Positions 47,616 through 59,570 of a stretch of DNA of 64,000 nt are shown here, in pieces. The DNA comes from Sarcophilus harrisii (Eukaryota > Chordata > Mammalia > Dasyuromorphia > Dasyuridae). Position 1 is the first letter of the stretch, and each line of letters starts with the position of its first letter. The notes under the pieces were generated by a model that ran no database searches, was not told the DNA's origin, and worked only from the letters and a program-made list of their open reading frames with translations. The stretch lies in contig NC_045431.1 of assembly GCF_902635505.1 (NCBI RefSeq), positions 98,893,988 to 98,957,987 on the forward strand, written 5' to 3'. The translations under genes were made by a program, and so were the position numbers.

Positions 47616-48655
47616 TTAAAGAGCTGAACTGAAAACAGCCGAGTTAGGGTTCTTCCTATCCTGTATCAATAATACAGCAATAATATTCTCCAAAAGACTC
47701 AGGATTTCATCAGCATGGGGGCTGGGCTATTTCCACTCAGGAAGAATATAAACCTTTCCACGACTTTATAGATGGGTTTCATGATTTGATGAGACCCAAA
47801 ACATTGCTCACTCAGTGGTCAACTTTTTGGGTGAAAAGCCCTCTCTGAGCTTGACTAGCCTGGTTCTCAGGTGACAGACAGTCTTTCACTGAGGCCATAT
47901 CTGAAGGCTTTTCCAGCTTGTTCCAATATGCCAGGCTCTGCTGACACAGCCTTTGTGAACCCAGGGGACACTCCCTTACCACCAGGAGGTATCAGGAGGC
48001 TTTTAGTTTGTGTCTCTGTCATATGTATATCCCAACTAAAATCACAATATCCGCTAAATACTTAAACTATATCAACAACTTTAGATCAATATTGTGATGT
48101 CAATAATTTATTATCAATATCAAATTATTCTAACTATTTAAGTGTGGGCCAAGAAAAGATTTGGGAGGCAAAAGACATAGGAATAGCAGCTTCTAGATAG
48201 ATCAGAAACAAGGTGCCTCTCCTAGATGGTGGTATCCAGGATCCCTCACTCCCCCCACTGATTCTCAAATGATTATTATTTATTATTAAATATTAAACTT
48301 CTGTCTGAATTTTGCCTTAAAATTAAAATCTATATCCATTCATTCATTTAACACCTGGAGACCTCAGTTTGCTCATTTAGAAAATGAGAAGATTGTAACA
48401 ATATAACCAAAATAACCACTTTATGATAACAAAGTACTTCTTACACATGTTCTTTTTTGAGCCTTACAGTAACACTGTGAAAGAGATGCTATGGTTTGTG
48501 ATTCCAGTCTGATTTCTCTACTCTGTTCTTCCTTTTATCTTTTGTTCGAAGAAATTATAAGCTCCTGGCTTGGTCCCAAATTTAGTGGAATTTGTAAGTG
48601 ATAATATTCTATATAAATATGTATATACATTCAGGACTTTTTGTTTTGTTCTGGG
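47616..48655. other. Intronic, mostly unique
   Basis: A weak MIR-like segment lies at 48350-48490. The rest shows nothing. Confidence 0.4.
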
Positions 48656-48659
48656 GGAG

Positions 48660-48975
48660 GAAGAGACTAACATGTACATATGCATATATACTTAGGCATA
48701 TATATATGTGTGTATATACAGACACACATAAATATACATGTATACACACATATATACACATATTTACAACCTTTTATACTGACTTTGGAAAATATAATAC
48801 ACACAAGCATGTATGTATGTATACCTATGCCTACATATATGCATATGTATAATTTTAAACATACACATATAAACATACTACCTTTTATACTGGCCTTGGA
48901 AAATATCGATTTATATCTCTCTCTGAATGTGCATATCTATATGTATACATACACACATGTGTATATACATTTTAT
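48660..48975. repeat. CATA-rich region containing a 111-bp tandem duplication
   Basis: 'ccttttatactgactttggaaaatat' at 48770 recurs at 48881 as 'ccttttatactggccttgg'. Similar ACACATATA text precedes both. The rest is TATG/CACA low complexity, which makes spurious open frames. Confidence 0.75.
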
Positions 48976-49059
48976 CTTTTCATATTATTTCACACTATTT
49001 ACATAATCACATGCAATTATAATGGCTAACTAGGACATCAGGTGCAAGGTCATACCTTG

Positions 49060-49165
49060 GGCAGGACATTAGAACTGAAAGGCTTGCTTCGGAGAGGCTT
49101 GCTTCGGAGAGGTCACCTAATCTAATCTCTTCAATTTTTACTTGTGAGGAACTTAATACTATCTT
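49060..49165 (+). repeat. CORE-SINE piece with a 15-bp tandem duplication
   Basis: ggcttgcttcggaga is doubled at 49082-49111 inside a THER1-like segment ('attagaactgaaagg...gtcacctaatctaatctcttcaatttttac'). Confidence 0.6.
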
Positions 49166-50530
49166 TGTTGTGATAAGCAAGTTGGAGACTGATTATACCC
49201 ATGAACAGACCAATAGCTTATAAACCCTGAAACAAGACCAATATTGATTAACTACTTGATTGTTTTACACATTAAGACCAGTCAGGGGGAGGTTACTAAT
49301 AAAAATGAAGCTAAATGTCACTGCTACAAAAATGCATTCCTCTTAGAGAACTTTGATCCTCCTGTTCTTCCCATTCATTGGGTCGCGGAATTACAGAGCA
49401 GGGAGGCTTTTGGAGAGCTAGTCTTCACTGCACAGAGTAGTCCAAGCAAGGTGGTCTTTCTATTCTAGGTCTCCTTGCTTTTTACCTTGATTATAAATAT
49501 ATGGAATGAAAGAGCAAAGTAATGTGGGGCAGATTCATAATTTTATAGTAGGCTCATTAGTCTGAGGAAAGCTCTGGTGACTGATACATCCTTCCTTCCC
49601 TGGAGAGAGGTTTTGGACCTCATAGTTCCCACAATTCCCAATGCCCAGGGATAACCTTGGCTGTAGTATCCATGTGGGCGGTGAATCCAGGCCTGAATCC
49701 TATTCTCCTTGTTTCAGTGAGGGCAGTAGCCCCAGCAGTGACCCGGCCTGAAGTAGACTTGGAGAAGAAGCAGGGCCGGAGTGTGTGTGAGGCTGAATGT
49801 GTGTGGGAAGAGTTCCCAGTCACTATGGTAACTAGGCATGTGTGATGTCACTTCCTGCTGGGACTATGAAGATTAGGGTAGGGGATGAATTTATTGGAGT
49901 TGGTAAAGTTTCTCTAAAGACACTGCCTCTGTTACTGACTGACTGGGTATCTGAGCCTCTTTTTCTGTAAAATGAAGGGGATGAGCCAGATGATGTCGAC
50001 CTGTCCAGCTATAACACTGCCCTGAGACACCAGGTAAGGGTCCTAATGATCGATTGTTCTAAACCTTGAAGATTTAAGAGGTCCCAGTCTTGATAGGTGG
50101 AGGTCAGTGCAAGAACCACCTGCTTATCAGACCACCCAAAAGTGCAGCAGGAGCCAAGCCCAGGCCTGGTACAAAGTCCCGGGACAAAATTCTGCTTGTA
50201 GTTGTCATTCAATACCTCTGATACCTCACCCTACAAGGAAGATGAGACCAGACAAGCATGAGCTCTGGAAAGGTTCTACCAAGCTAGAAAGACTGGTAAT
50301 GGAACCATGTCTGCCCGCAGAGGATGGAGCAATCTAACTGAGAGATATATTCAGAACTAGGTTGGATGTGATAGGTTTTTTTTTGGCCATAGAAAAGACT
50401 TTTTACTAAGCTTTATAAGTGTTATAATCTATGTTAGTACATAATTACTATGTTAATTAGTAAGCATGTTCATACTTAGGGTAAAATCTTTTAAGTAGAG
50501 AATTAATTTAAAAAATATTATTAAGTATCT
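49166..50530. other. Intronic unique block of higher G+C (holds the motif cluster at 49800-49860)
   Basis: A MIR-like tail is present at 49925-50025 ('tctgtaaaatgaaggggatg'). 49600-49860 and 50090-50340 are unique. Open frames run on both strands of 49620-49845 but show no known domain. Confidence 0.45.
49800..49860. promoter_or_regulatory. Composite RFX X-box / CRE-like / ETS motif cluster in the MFAP3L intron
   Basis: Three strong factor motifs fall within 39 bp. GTCACTATGGTAAC (49819-49832) fits the RFX X-box consensus RYYNYY-N1-3-RRNRAC exactly. GTGATGTCAC (49842-49851) is one base from a consensus CRE. ACTTCCTG (49850-49857) is a perfect ETS site when reversed (CAGGAAGT). On the minus strand the last two read CAGGAAGTGACATCAC, close to the ETS-CRE composite common in vertebrate promoters. 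The adjoining 49650-49800 is single-copy and richer in G+C and CpG than its surroundings. It could be an alternative MFAP3L promoter or an enhancer; binding is not shown by sequence alone. Confidence 0.4.
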
Positions 50531-50535
50531 ACTGT

Positions 50536-50784
50536 AATGTTGCTGTGGTTCAGACATTTTTCAGTTGTTTTGATTCTTTGTGATCCCATTTGGAGTTTTC
50601 TTGGCAATGATATTGAAGCGGTTTGCCATTTTTTTTCTCCAGCTCATTTTACAAATGAAGAAACTAAGGCAAACAGAGTTAAGTGACTTGCCAGGGTCAC
50701 ACAGTAAATTATCTGAGGCCAGATTTGAACTCAGGTGTCCCTGACTTCAAGTCTAATGCTTTTTCCAGTGCCATCTGGTTGCCA
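50536..50784 (+). mobile_element. Marsupial SINE
   Basis: 'ttgctgtggttcagacatttttcagttg...gatcccatttggagttttcttggc...gttaagtgacttgccagggtcacacag...cagatttgaactcagg'. Confidence 0.85.
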
Positions 50785-51034
50785 TGAAGCCAAGTTCTAG
50801 GGGACATATATTATCAAAGTGAGATAGTAACTGTCTTTAAGGTCCTTATGTTCTCCTGGGAGGAAATAATTCTATGTAAGTTGAGAGCACCTAAGAAGAG
50901 GAAGTCCAGGAGTAGTATTTTGACAAAAGGAAGTATGAATTTCATACTGAATACAGAGTTTCCAACTTTGGTCAATTTAACTGGAGTAATGTAATTTTTA
51001 AGAACTATTGCTATCCCGTATAGACATCTGAAAT

Positions 51035-51415
51035 CTTAAAACAGAGTACTTTTGCACAACAACCCTGCCAAGTAGATAACCCAAGTATAATATTACTACA
51101 TTGAATGTATGAGGAAATTGAGGATCAGAGAAGTTATTTCACACCTGGGTTTCCTTATTCCAGGTCCTGTGTATTTCTTCCATTGGAAACTTCAACCATC
51201 TAGAACCCTGATAGAAACCCAAAACTTAGGAGTCCTACTCATAAGATTAAAACAACATGAATTTATTTCTTGAGGGGACCTTAGTGGTCATCTACTTCAA
51301 TGCCTTCATTTAACAGGTGAGGAACCTAAGACCAAGAGACTGTGATAGAGTCAGGATTTGAAACTAGAACCTTGTGATTCTAATGCCAGCAATCTTTCCA
51401 CCATATGAAGCTGCC
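51035..51415 (+). repeat. Two CORE-SINE copies
   Basis: 51035-51180 has 'accctgccaagtagataa...gaggaaattgaggatcagagaag'. 51250-51415 has 'gggaccttagtggtcatctacttcaatg...gtcaggatttgaaactagaacc'. Confidence 0.6.
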
Positions 51416-51719
51416 CTCCAAATAAGCTTCCAAAGCTGGTTGTAAATAGGATGTATTATTATTATTATAGGATTATTAGATTTATAAAGCAGTATTTACA
51501 AGAGAGAAGGCAGAAAGATTATCAACTTAGAAAAGCAAAGTAAGAGGAGGCTATTTTCTGTTGGGTTAAACAACTCTGTATATCATACAAATCTGAATAT
51601 CCCGTCAGCATCACTGAATTCATTCTAGAAAAACTTACAAAACCCCAACAAAATGAAAAATCATTCATTATGCAAGGGAATGGGAAGCAAATTGGTCCAA
51701 AAATCTCATTTTATACATG

Positions 51720-51978
51720 ATGACTATTGCTGTGATTCAGTCATTTTTCAGTCATGTCTGACTCTTTGTAATTCCAATTAGAGTTTTCTTGGCAAAAATA
51801 CTACAGTGGTTTGCTATTTTCTTCTGCAGTTCATTTTACAGATAAAGAAACCAAGGCAAACAAGGTTAAATGACTTGCCAGGGTCCCACAGCTAGTAAGT
51901 ATCTGAGGTCAGATTTGAACTCGTGTTTTTCGACTTTAAGCCTAGCTCTGTATCCACTGTGCCATCTAGCTGTCCATG
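51720..51978 (+). mobile_element. Marsupial SINE, near full length
   Basis: 'attgctgtgattcagtcatttttcagtcatgtctgactc...gagttttcttggcaaaaatac...agataaagaaaccaaggc...cacagctagtaagtatctgaggtcagatttgaactc...atccactgtgccatctagctgtcc'. Confidence 0.9.
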
Positions 51979-52064
51979 CAGCTCAAGATTTTACAAATAG
52001 GAAGTAGCAGCACAAAGTCAGATCCTCATTTGCTGTACAGAACTCATTTGTACAATGTTGTTTA

Positions 52065-52195
52065 CCTGTCTCCCCTATCAGATTATGAGTTTCTTGAGAG
52101 CAGGGGACTGATTTGTGGTCTCTTTATATCCCCAACATTTAGCACAATGTCTGACTGGTCCACAATAGGTGCCTAATAAATGCTAGCTGATTGAA
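52065..52195 (+). mobile_element. L2 LINE 3' end
   Basis: 'tatcagattatgagtttcttgagagcaggggactg...tctttatatccccaacatttagcacaatg...ataggtgcctaataaatgcta'. Confidence 0.8.
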
Positions 52196-52319
52196 ATTTT
52201 CAAGTTTATTTTCAAAAGCCCTTATTCCATCAGGGCTGAAATTGTGATCTATCTAAAGTAGAGAAAAATAGAATTAAAGAGATGCTACAATATTCATGTC
52301 AGTGTCTGTATCCATATTG

Positions 52320-53065
52320 CGATATAATGATGATGATGATAATGATGATAACTGGCACCTATTATGTGCCAGACACTGTGCTAAATACTTTACAAATTTT
52401 CATTTTAATACCTCTGGAAAAACAGGTGCTATTAATAATTTGATTTTTGAGTTAAGGAAATTGAGGCAAACAAAGGTTAGAAGTGACTTGATCAGTCACA
52501 CCGCTGATGCTGAATTTGAGCACAGGGTCTTTCTGACTCCATGCACTTTGGTGGCACCTGAGAACAGCTGAGCCTTGGTAATTGGTAGACTTCAGAAAAG
52601 TTTACTCTCTATCTGCCTTTGCATCTATACTAAAGAGAAGACATGAATCAAAAGAGAGGTAGAGATCAATATAATAATAATGTATAGCTCTGTGAAGCTA
52701 TTTCACATGTAATCAACAACTTTGACCCTCACAGAACCCTTGTGAGATGATAGCATAAATGTTATTATTCATATTTTACAGATGAGGAAATTGGGACTCA
52801 AAGTAGTTAACAGGCTTGCCTCAGGTCAGGCAGCTAATAATTGATGGAGCCCAGGTCTTCAGTCTAGTAGTTCAGTGCCCTTCTCAATATAATAGATTAG
52901 CTCTCTCTCTGGAATAATCTTGCCTTTGTCATTTAACCAATGGACTTGTACAGTCTTGGAGAGATTATTTCACCACTCTGGATATCAATGTACTCATTTG
53001 TAAAATAAAGGGGCTGGACTAGGGATCTTAAGATCCCTTCAAGTTATGAGGTCTGTGGCTCTAGT
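52320..53065 (+). repeat. Run of three MIR-type SINEs
   Basis: 52320-52560 starts in a (GATGAT)n stretch and has 'attatgtgccagacactgtgctaaatactttaca'. 52680-52900 has 'aacccttgtgagatgatagc...acagatgaggaaattggga'. 52925-53065 has 'catttgtaaaataaaggggctggactagg'. Confidence 0.7.
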
Positions 53066-53215
53066 GAGTCAGTCAAACACGAGACAATAACCATTTATTA
53101 AATGCCTACTACACGCCAGGCACTGTGCTAAACACTGGACATAAACAGAGGCAAAAGACAGTTGTTGTCCTGAAGGGGTTCACAGTCTTATGGGGGTGCA
53201 CAACATGTAACAAAT
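53066..53215 (+). repeat. MIR-related SINE
   Basis: 'accatttattaaatgcctactacacgccaggcactgtgctaaacactgg...gcaaaagacagttgttgtcctgaagggg'. Confidence 0.75.
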
Positions 53216-53221
53216 TATTGA

Positions 53222-53405
53222 TTCTCCTTTGTTCTCGAAGAGGACCATGACATCAGGGAGATGATGCCATGACACACAAATGAATTGGATTTAAGTGAAG
53301 GAGGGCTATGTAAGATTACCTGCCTCACTTTCCCCTCCAGAGCCACCTGGGTCCAGTGACAAGATATAGATTAAAATGACTGGAGATGACCCTGTATGCA
53401 CATGC
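53222..53405 (+). repeat. Marsupial interspersed repeat (copy 3, best preserved, of the 9535 family)
   Basis: 'ctcctttgttctcgaagaggaccatgacatcaggg...gaattggatttaagtgaagg...ccctccagagccacctgggtcc...actggagatgaccctg'. Confidence 0.65.
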
Positions 53406-53559
53406 AACAAATATGCATGAACAGATTATGTATAGCATAATAGAAGATGATAGATAATTAAAAGAGAGAATGGGCTTCCCTCTCCCTCCGAGATCTAGGT
53501 CTCTTCATTTTTGCAAATGAGCCACTTTTGGGGGGCCTCTATATTACCATTTAGCACTA

Positions 53560-53780
53560 TACCAGGACTTGGTGGCATAGCTGATGTAACAAAGACTTGA
53601 TTTTAAATCTCAGCTCAGATACTTGTTAGCTATGCACCTTGAACACTTAATCAGCTTTGTGCCTCAGTTTACTCATCTGTAAAATGGGGAGATTTAATAC
53701 TTCACAGGTTGTAAGGATAAATTGAGGCAACAGGCACAAAACCTCAAAGGGCTCTCTAAATGCTAGCTTCTGTTATTGGC
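53560..53780 (+). repeat. MIR-type SINE
   Basis: 'cctcagtttactcatctgtaaaatggggagatt...gggctctctaaatgctagctt'. Confidence 0.7.
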
Positions 53781-54104
53781 TACTTATCTCTCACACCCTA
53801 AACAAGATTTATCCACACAAAAGCGGAAGAACCCAGCTGGAGGAGCTAAATTCTCCCTTGGGCCTTAGTCACACTCTTGAAGCAAGCTGTGTGCTAAGGG
53901 ACTTGCATTGCCACAAAATGCCCTAAATAAATCTAGCTCATTAAGAAACGCTCTCGCCTCTGTCTTTCTGGCTGTTGCATCTTCCTTCCCTCTACAAGAA
54001 GCTATCTGGAAATTTAAGTCAGTCTCAGATAGCGAAGAGTGGAAAGACTCCTGTGTGATAGCAATGGATAGCATCTGGGGGATGTGCTGTGATGAATAAT
54101 AACA

Positions 54105-54465
54105 TAAGCAGCTCAAATTCATACGGTGCTTTAAAAGGTGCACAGAATTCTTCTATTTGCAGAGTGCTCATTTGATCCTGTATGATAAGTGCTATTACAC
54201 AGATCAGGAAACTGGGCTGAAAGGGGGCTTCCTTGTAGGAGTCGGTGTGTAATTTGCACTCTTGTCATTTTAAATGACAGACAAAAGGTGAACTGATTGC
54301 TGCTTTCAAACATAGGCTAATCATAGTTTTATGGAGCTAAGAGCAACCTTGGGAGGATCATCTGATATAATTGCCTTATTTTGCAGCTGGAATGAATAGC
54401 CGAGGCCCCAGAAGTCACCAGAGGTCAGTTAGTGGCAAAAGTGAGATTAGAACCATGCACCCCTT
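54105..54465 (+). repeat. MIR and CORE-SINE copies next to the first coding exon
   Basis: 54105-54240 has 'ctcatttgatcctgtatgataagtgctatta...gatcaggaaactgggc'. 54315-54465 has 'tcatagttttatggagctaag...ccttattttgcagctgg...agtgagattagaacc'. Confidence 0.6.
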
Positions 54466-54615
54466 CATACAGTGTGTCCATGCCCCTGCCCCTGCCCCCT
54501 CCCAACTGTGTATGGTCAGTGCTGTTTCTCCCTCTCCCATATGAGAAAATATAAAACAAGAAGACAGTATAAAAACAGCTTTTGTGCAGTGCTTTGGCTT
54601 CCAAGGCCTCATTTA

Positions 54616-55005
<390 letters not shown>

Positions 55006-55134
55006 CTATTTGGCTGGACGCTGTCCAGGACAGGCCACAGGAAACACTTATCCTTGATCCATGGAGCCGCTCCTTGCTTAAACAAGCCTATAAAAAGATT
55101 ACAGAACCCAAAAAGTACTTTATTATTATAAAAG

Positions 55135-55185
55135 TATTAACACATCCATTCATACATACATATACATACATATAATATATATACA

Positions 55186-55243
<58 letters not shown>
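55135..55243. repeat. (TACA)n/(TA)n microsatellite
   Basis: 'catacatacatatacatac' leads into about 24 perfect TA units (55193-55241). Confidence 0.97.
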
Positions 55244-55249
55244 CTAAAA

Positions 55250-56037
55250 GACAACTCTTCATTGTCTTCCTCCAACCATTCTGCAGAGCAATTTGGAACT
55301 ATGCCCCAAGGGTTATCAAACTGTGTATACCCTTTGATCCATCAGTATCACGACTGGGCTTATATCCCAAAGAAATCTTAAAGGAGGGAAAGGGACCCAC
55401 ATGTGCATAAATGTTTGTGGCAGCCCTTTTTGTAGTGGCCAGAAACTGGAAAATGAATGGATGCCCATCAATTGGAGAATGGTTGGGTAAACTGTGGTAT
55501 ATGAATGTAATGGAATATTATTGTTCTATAAGAAACAATCACCAGGGTGATTTTAAGGAGGCTTGAAGAGGCTTAGATGAACTGATGCTAAATGGATTAA
55601 CCAAAATCTGGAGATCATTATATATGGAAACAGCAAGATTAAATGATGATCAATTCTGATAGACAATGACTCTTGTCAACAATGGATTGATTCAGAGCAA
55701 TTCCAATGGTTTTGTGAAAGCCGTTTATACCCAGAGAGAGGACTGTGAGAACTGAGTACGGACCACAACATAGCATTTTCACTTTTTTGGTGTTGTTTGC
55801 TTGTATTTTGTTTCTCATTTTTTTCCTTTTGGATCTGATTTTTCTTGTGCAACATGATATTTGTAGAAATACGTATAGAGGAATTGCACATGTTTGACAT
55901 ATACTGGATCATATGCTGACTGGGGAAGGGGAGGAAAGGAAGGGAAAAATTAGAACACAGGGTTTTGTAGGGGGTGAATATCAAAAATTATCCATGTATA
56001 TACTTTGAAAATAAAAAGCTTCAATTAAAAAAATAAA
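55250..56037 (+). mobile_element. L1 LINE, 3' end with part of ORF2
   Basis: The longest L1 piece here. The ORF2 end has 'ttctgcagagcaatttggaac...ctgggcttatatcccaaag...atgcccatcaattggagaatgg...ggagatcattatatatgg'. The 3' UTR has 'ggactgtgagaactgagtacgg' and 'cttgtgcaacatgat', and it ends 'tttgaaaataaaaagcttc' plus A-rich tail. It is 5'-truncated, beginning beside the TA repeat. Confidence 0.92.
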
Positions 56038-56354
56038 AGACAATTCTTCATACTTCTGGCCATACAAAACTTATCTATAAATACAAATTCCACGGATAGC
56101 AAATTAAACTTCAGATAAGAGTTCTGATGACATATAAAGTTCTTTCACTTGATTTATTTTTAAAGACATAGGACTTTGATTTTTGTTTTTAAATAGAATC
56201 CTGGCTTTTCAGACAACTTCACCACATGGTGAAGCTAAATTTCACCAAAGCTCCTCCTCAGGACTATATCTTAGTGACAGTTGACACCAGGTTTTCAAAG
56301 ACTAGCCAAAGTATATAAGTGCTAGTAAACAACTAACAAGGATATATTAAGCAT

Positions 56355-56490
56355 GTGCCAGCCAGAGGCAGTGTGGCGTGATAAATAATTAGCCTCAGAG
56401 GCAGGAAGATCTGGATGCAAAGTTTTGCATCCAATACATACTAGTAGGGTGACACCGGGCAAGTCACTAACTCTGAGGATCTCTAAATAC
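56355..56490 (+). repeat. SINE head
   Basis: 'agaggcagtgtggcgtgata...cagaggcaggaagatctggatgc...gtgacaccgggcaagtcacta'. Confidence 0.6.
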
Positions 56491-56494
56491 CTCT

Positions 56495-57825
56495 CAAAGA
56501 ATATAAGCTGAAAAGCTGGTACTGACTGGCACTGGTAGAGGGAATCTCCTGTATTTCTATAAGGATGAAATCATTGATTCAGCAAAAACCAAATGTTCTA
56601 GATAATACATAGACAAACAAGGAAACAGCACATGCCCTCAAGCTTACATTCTAAATTAGAATAAATATAGAATACATTCTATAATATAAATGTGTGCATG
56701 CATGTGAAACTCTGAGTTCAAGAGTGGAGAATTTGCAAAAGGCTTTCCTCGCTGGTTGAGGATTTCTTCTTCCTTGTTTTAAGACCGGACATAGTATGAT
56801 CTTCTTTAGGTGAAAACCCAATAAGAAAAAGACTTTTGATACACCAGATGTAGGAAAAATCTGGTGCTTCAAAATGTTCCTAATTTGAATTTATCTTCCA
56901 AAAGACTTCAGGAAATTTTTCCTTAAGTGAAATTGGACTCTCACACTTCAGGTATCTCAGCATTTCATTACCAAGGGAGAACTTATTCATTCTTTGAATT
57001 GTCTGGTATATTTTATGTAATATCTCTGATATAGGGGAAAAATGGCTTTACTTGCTATTTACTATTTGTGATGATCTTTTGTGTAATCGGCATCACGGGA
57101 AGCAGTTAAGTCTTTTCAATAAGATTGGAACACTTTTCCTCTTTAAGGGCTAATAACCAGAAAAATGGCTTTATCTCAAGAAAAGAACTATTTCTCGTAG
57201 ACACATGATAAGTGTGTGTGTGTAGGACAGAGATTATCCTACTCCAGTATTCTCTGAAGAGCGCAGAGTGGCCAGTTTTGTGGTCCCTTCTCTAGCTCCT
57301 TCCAAGAGGGAATCAAGTTTCCTCTTCAGCAGCATTTAGACAAACTCATATACATAAAATGTGGGAAATAACTTGCTACACACAGAGAGGCACATGTGTG
57401 CACATGTACATTGTACATGTGTGTTGCATAAATATCTGGGGGAAAATATTAGCAGCTGGGAAAATTGAGAAAGATCTCACCTAAGCATTGATTCTTGAGC
57501 TGAACTTTAAAGGAATCTAGGCATTGTAAGATGTCTCAGAAAGGCTGTGAGGAGAGGACTAATGATAGAGTATGTGTCTACTGTTTGAGGATAAACCCAG
57601 TTAAGTGAAAGAATTGTCACCAGCTTATCTGTGCAGAGTAATAAATTTTTTAATTCCATAAACAGCAACTCTTCAAGTCTCTTGATATATGGATAGATTG
57701 CTTTCTGCTTGCTGGTGAAATCACAAATTCTTGAAGCGTTCTTCAAAGTTAGATTTTAAGATCCTTAAAAAATGTTTTGTACCTCCAGAATCTGGTACCT
57801 GGTAGGTATCCAAGAAATGCTTCTT
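56495..57825. other. Probable first-intron or upstream unique sequence
   Basis: No element is recognised. GT-rich bits occur at 57210-57225 and 57390-57425. Confidence 0.4.
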
Positions 57826-57829
57826 GATT

Positions 57830-58170
57830 GGTTAACCCTTCATTTTGTGAGGCAATTGGGGTTATGTGGCTTGCTCAGGGTAACACAGCTAGTATATATT
57901 AAATGTCTGAGTCTGAATTTGAACTCAGGTTTACCTGATTCCAGAGTTGCACTCTTATCTACTGAGCCATCTAGCTACTACTCCTTCTCCTTCCTTTCCC
58001 AGTTCTCATGTTTTTATAATGTGCCTCCCAGGCTTTCAAATGCAATTGAGACTTTTGAGTCTCATTTAGAATCACAAGATCTCCCAACACAGGTGGGCAT
58101 CAACACTATTACTCCCCTGTTATACATGAGGAACCCCAAAGGAATAATATTGGCTGAAGATCCCCAATTC
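57830..58170 (+). repeat. CORE-SINE copies
   Basis: 57830-57980 has 'gtaacacagctagtatatat...gaatttgaactcagg...ctactgagccatctagct'. 58030-58170 has 'gagactcatttagaatcac'-type text and 'cctgttatacatgaggaacccc', which is weaker. Confidence 0.55.
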
Positions 58171-58174
58171 ACTC

Positions 58175-59250
58175 AATAGGAAATACTAGGCTCAACATCT
58201 CATGATATTCAGGCTTCCATACTGTTCTATACACTTGGGCATTCCTGTCTCTAGGGAGGCTAAGCCTGATGCACTATCATTGTGTGTCCAAGGGTGATAG
58301 GAAGAGCTTTAAAAAGGTTGTTTATTTATGATGACCTTGCAGAGTTTTTCCACCTTCCCTCATTTGGCAATGAATTGTGGTTTTCCTGCAGTAAGAGCTT
58401 AAAGGAGCTTTCTAACCTCAAAATAGTTTACTAAATTAGATATGCTTCCCTATCAGCTTTTCATTTAAAAGTCATGAAACTGCTAAATGTGCCTCTTTTT
58501 TCTATTTTTGTTCAAAATATCCTTATTAACATATATACTTGAAGTGAATCAAATTAGATCAAGCAAGTTTCTTTTTCTTTTAAAAATATGTTTTGTTAAA
58601 AAAAATATGTTTTGTTATATGAGATGTCCTTCTGGGAGGGGGAAGGCAGAAATACAAGAGGAAATTTAGGTGATGTAAAAATAAAAGATATCAATAATTA
58701 TTTTTTTTAAGATTAGAACAATAAAAGAAATATGGAATATCTTTAAGAATATAATCCTTCAGTGTTCTTAGAGTTAAAATGTCAAAGGCAGGCAAGAGTC
58801 TGAGCACTTAATTTGGGAAGAGCTAAATCTAATAAAATAAACAAGGTGAGGGTGCGAGAAGTTCAGAGAAGGTAGCCAGAGCAATGAAACTTCATAACAA
58901 TTACAGCTGTTCTGGAGTGGAATGGATAGTCTCAAGAAATGGTCATTTCTGTGTTACTGGGGTTCTCTATGCAAAGGCAGAGTGACCTGTGTTTGACAAT
59001 TTCTGGCTACATTACAGAGGGCAGGTATAGATGTGTTGGATTAGACAGACTCTGAAGTCCCTCCCAACTATGATGTTCTGTGAAGACTTTGTTCCTATAA
59101 ACGTGTGTGTGTGTGTGTGTGTGTGTGTTTGGGGACCACCCTTGGTATATTCATTAATGTGGTGAACTTTCATGGGAGAAATTCTCTCTATCCATGGTTT
59201 TGCAACTGCTCTTCAACTTAATGGTCTTCAGAATTTCCTAAAGCACTGAG
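58175..59250. other. Unique sequence with a (GT)n at 59103-59127
   Basis: A 17-bp tandem doubling (aaaaatatgttttgtta) lies at about 58582-58617. 59035-59090 looks MIR-like ('ggattagacagactctgaag'). Nothing else is seen. Confidence 0.45.
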
Positions 59251-59254
59251 CCAG

Positions 59255-59350
59255 TTTGTCAGTCAATAAGCATTTAATAGGCACTATGCTAAGTGCTGGG
59301 GATAAACATACAAGCAAAAGGGAACTTCCTTCTAATAGGGGAAGACAACA
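59255..59350 (+). repeat. MIR-related SINE
   Basis: 'gtcagtcaataagcatttaa...actatgctaagtgctggggataaacatacaagcaaaag'. Confidence 0.7.
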
Positions 59351-59570
59351 CATGAAGCATCATTAATGGGGAAGGCCTTTCCTTCTGGGATTCTGGGAGG
59401 AATTCTCAAGTGGAAGAAGTGGGCTGGAAGTGTGGAGGAAAAAGGCAAAGTCTGAAAGTCATCATGAAATCAATCTACAAGTATTTCTTCTGACCCTCAG
59501 CCCAGTTCTTTATTCCCTATTCTACATTATCCCGCCTCTCCCACAAATATGCATATAAAACAGTGCTAGT

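Noticed and set aside
49620-49845. Overlapping 62-67 codon frames on both strands
   Set aside because: Likely due to locally higher G+C; no similarity to any family I know. I treated the block as regulatory instead.
49812-49860. Resemblance of the X-box and CRE pair to an MHC class II S-X-Y promoter
   Set aside because: No CCAAT (Y) box at the required spacing, and the neighbouring gene is not an MHC gene.
56230-56250. Small palindrome ttcaccacatggtgaa
   Set aside because: Seven-base arms around an E-box-like centre are expected by chance in 64 kb, with no supporting context.
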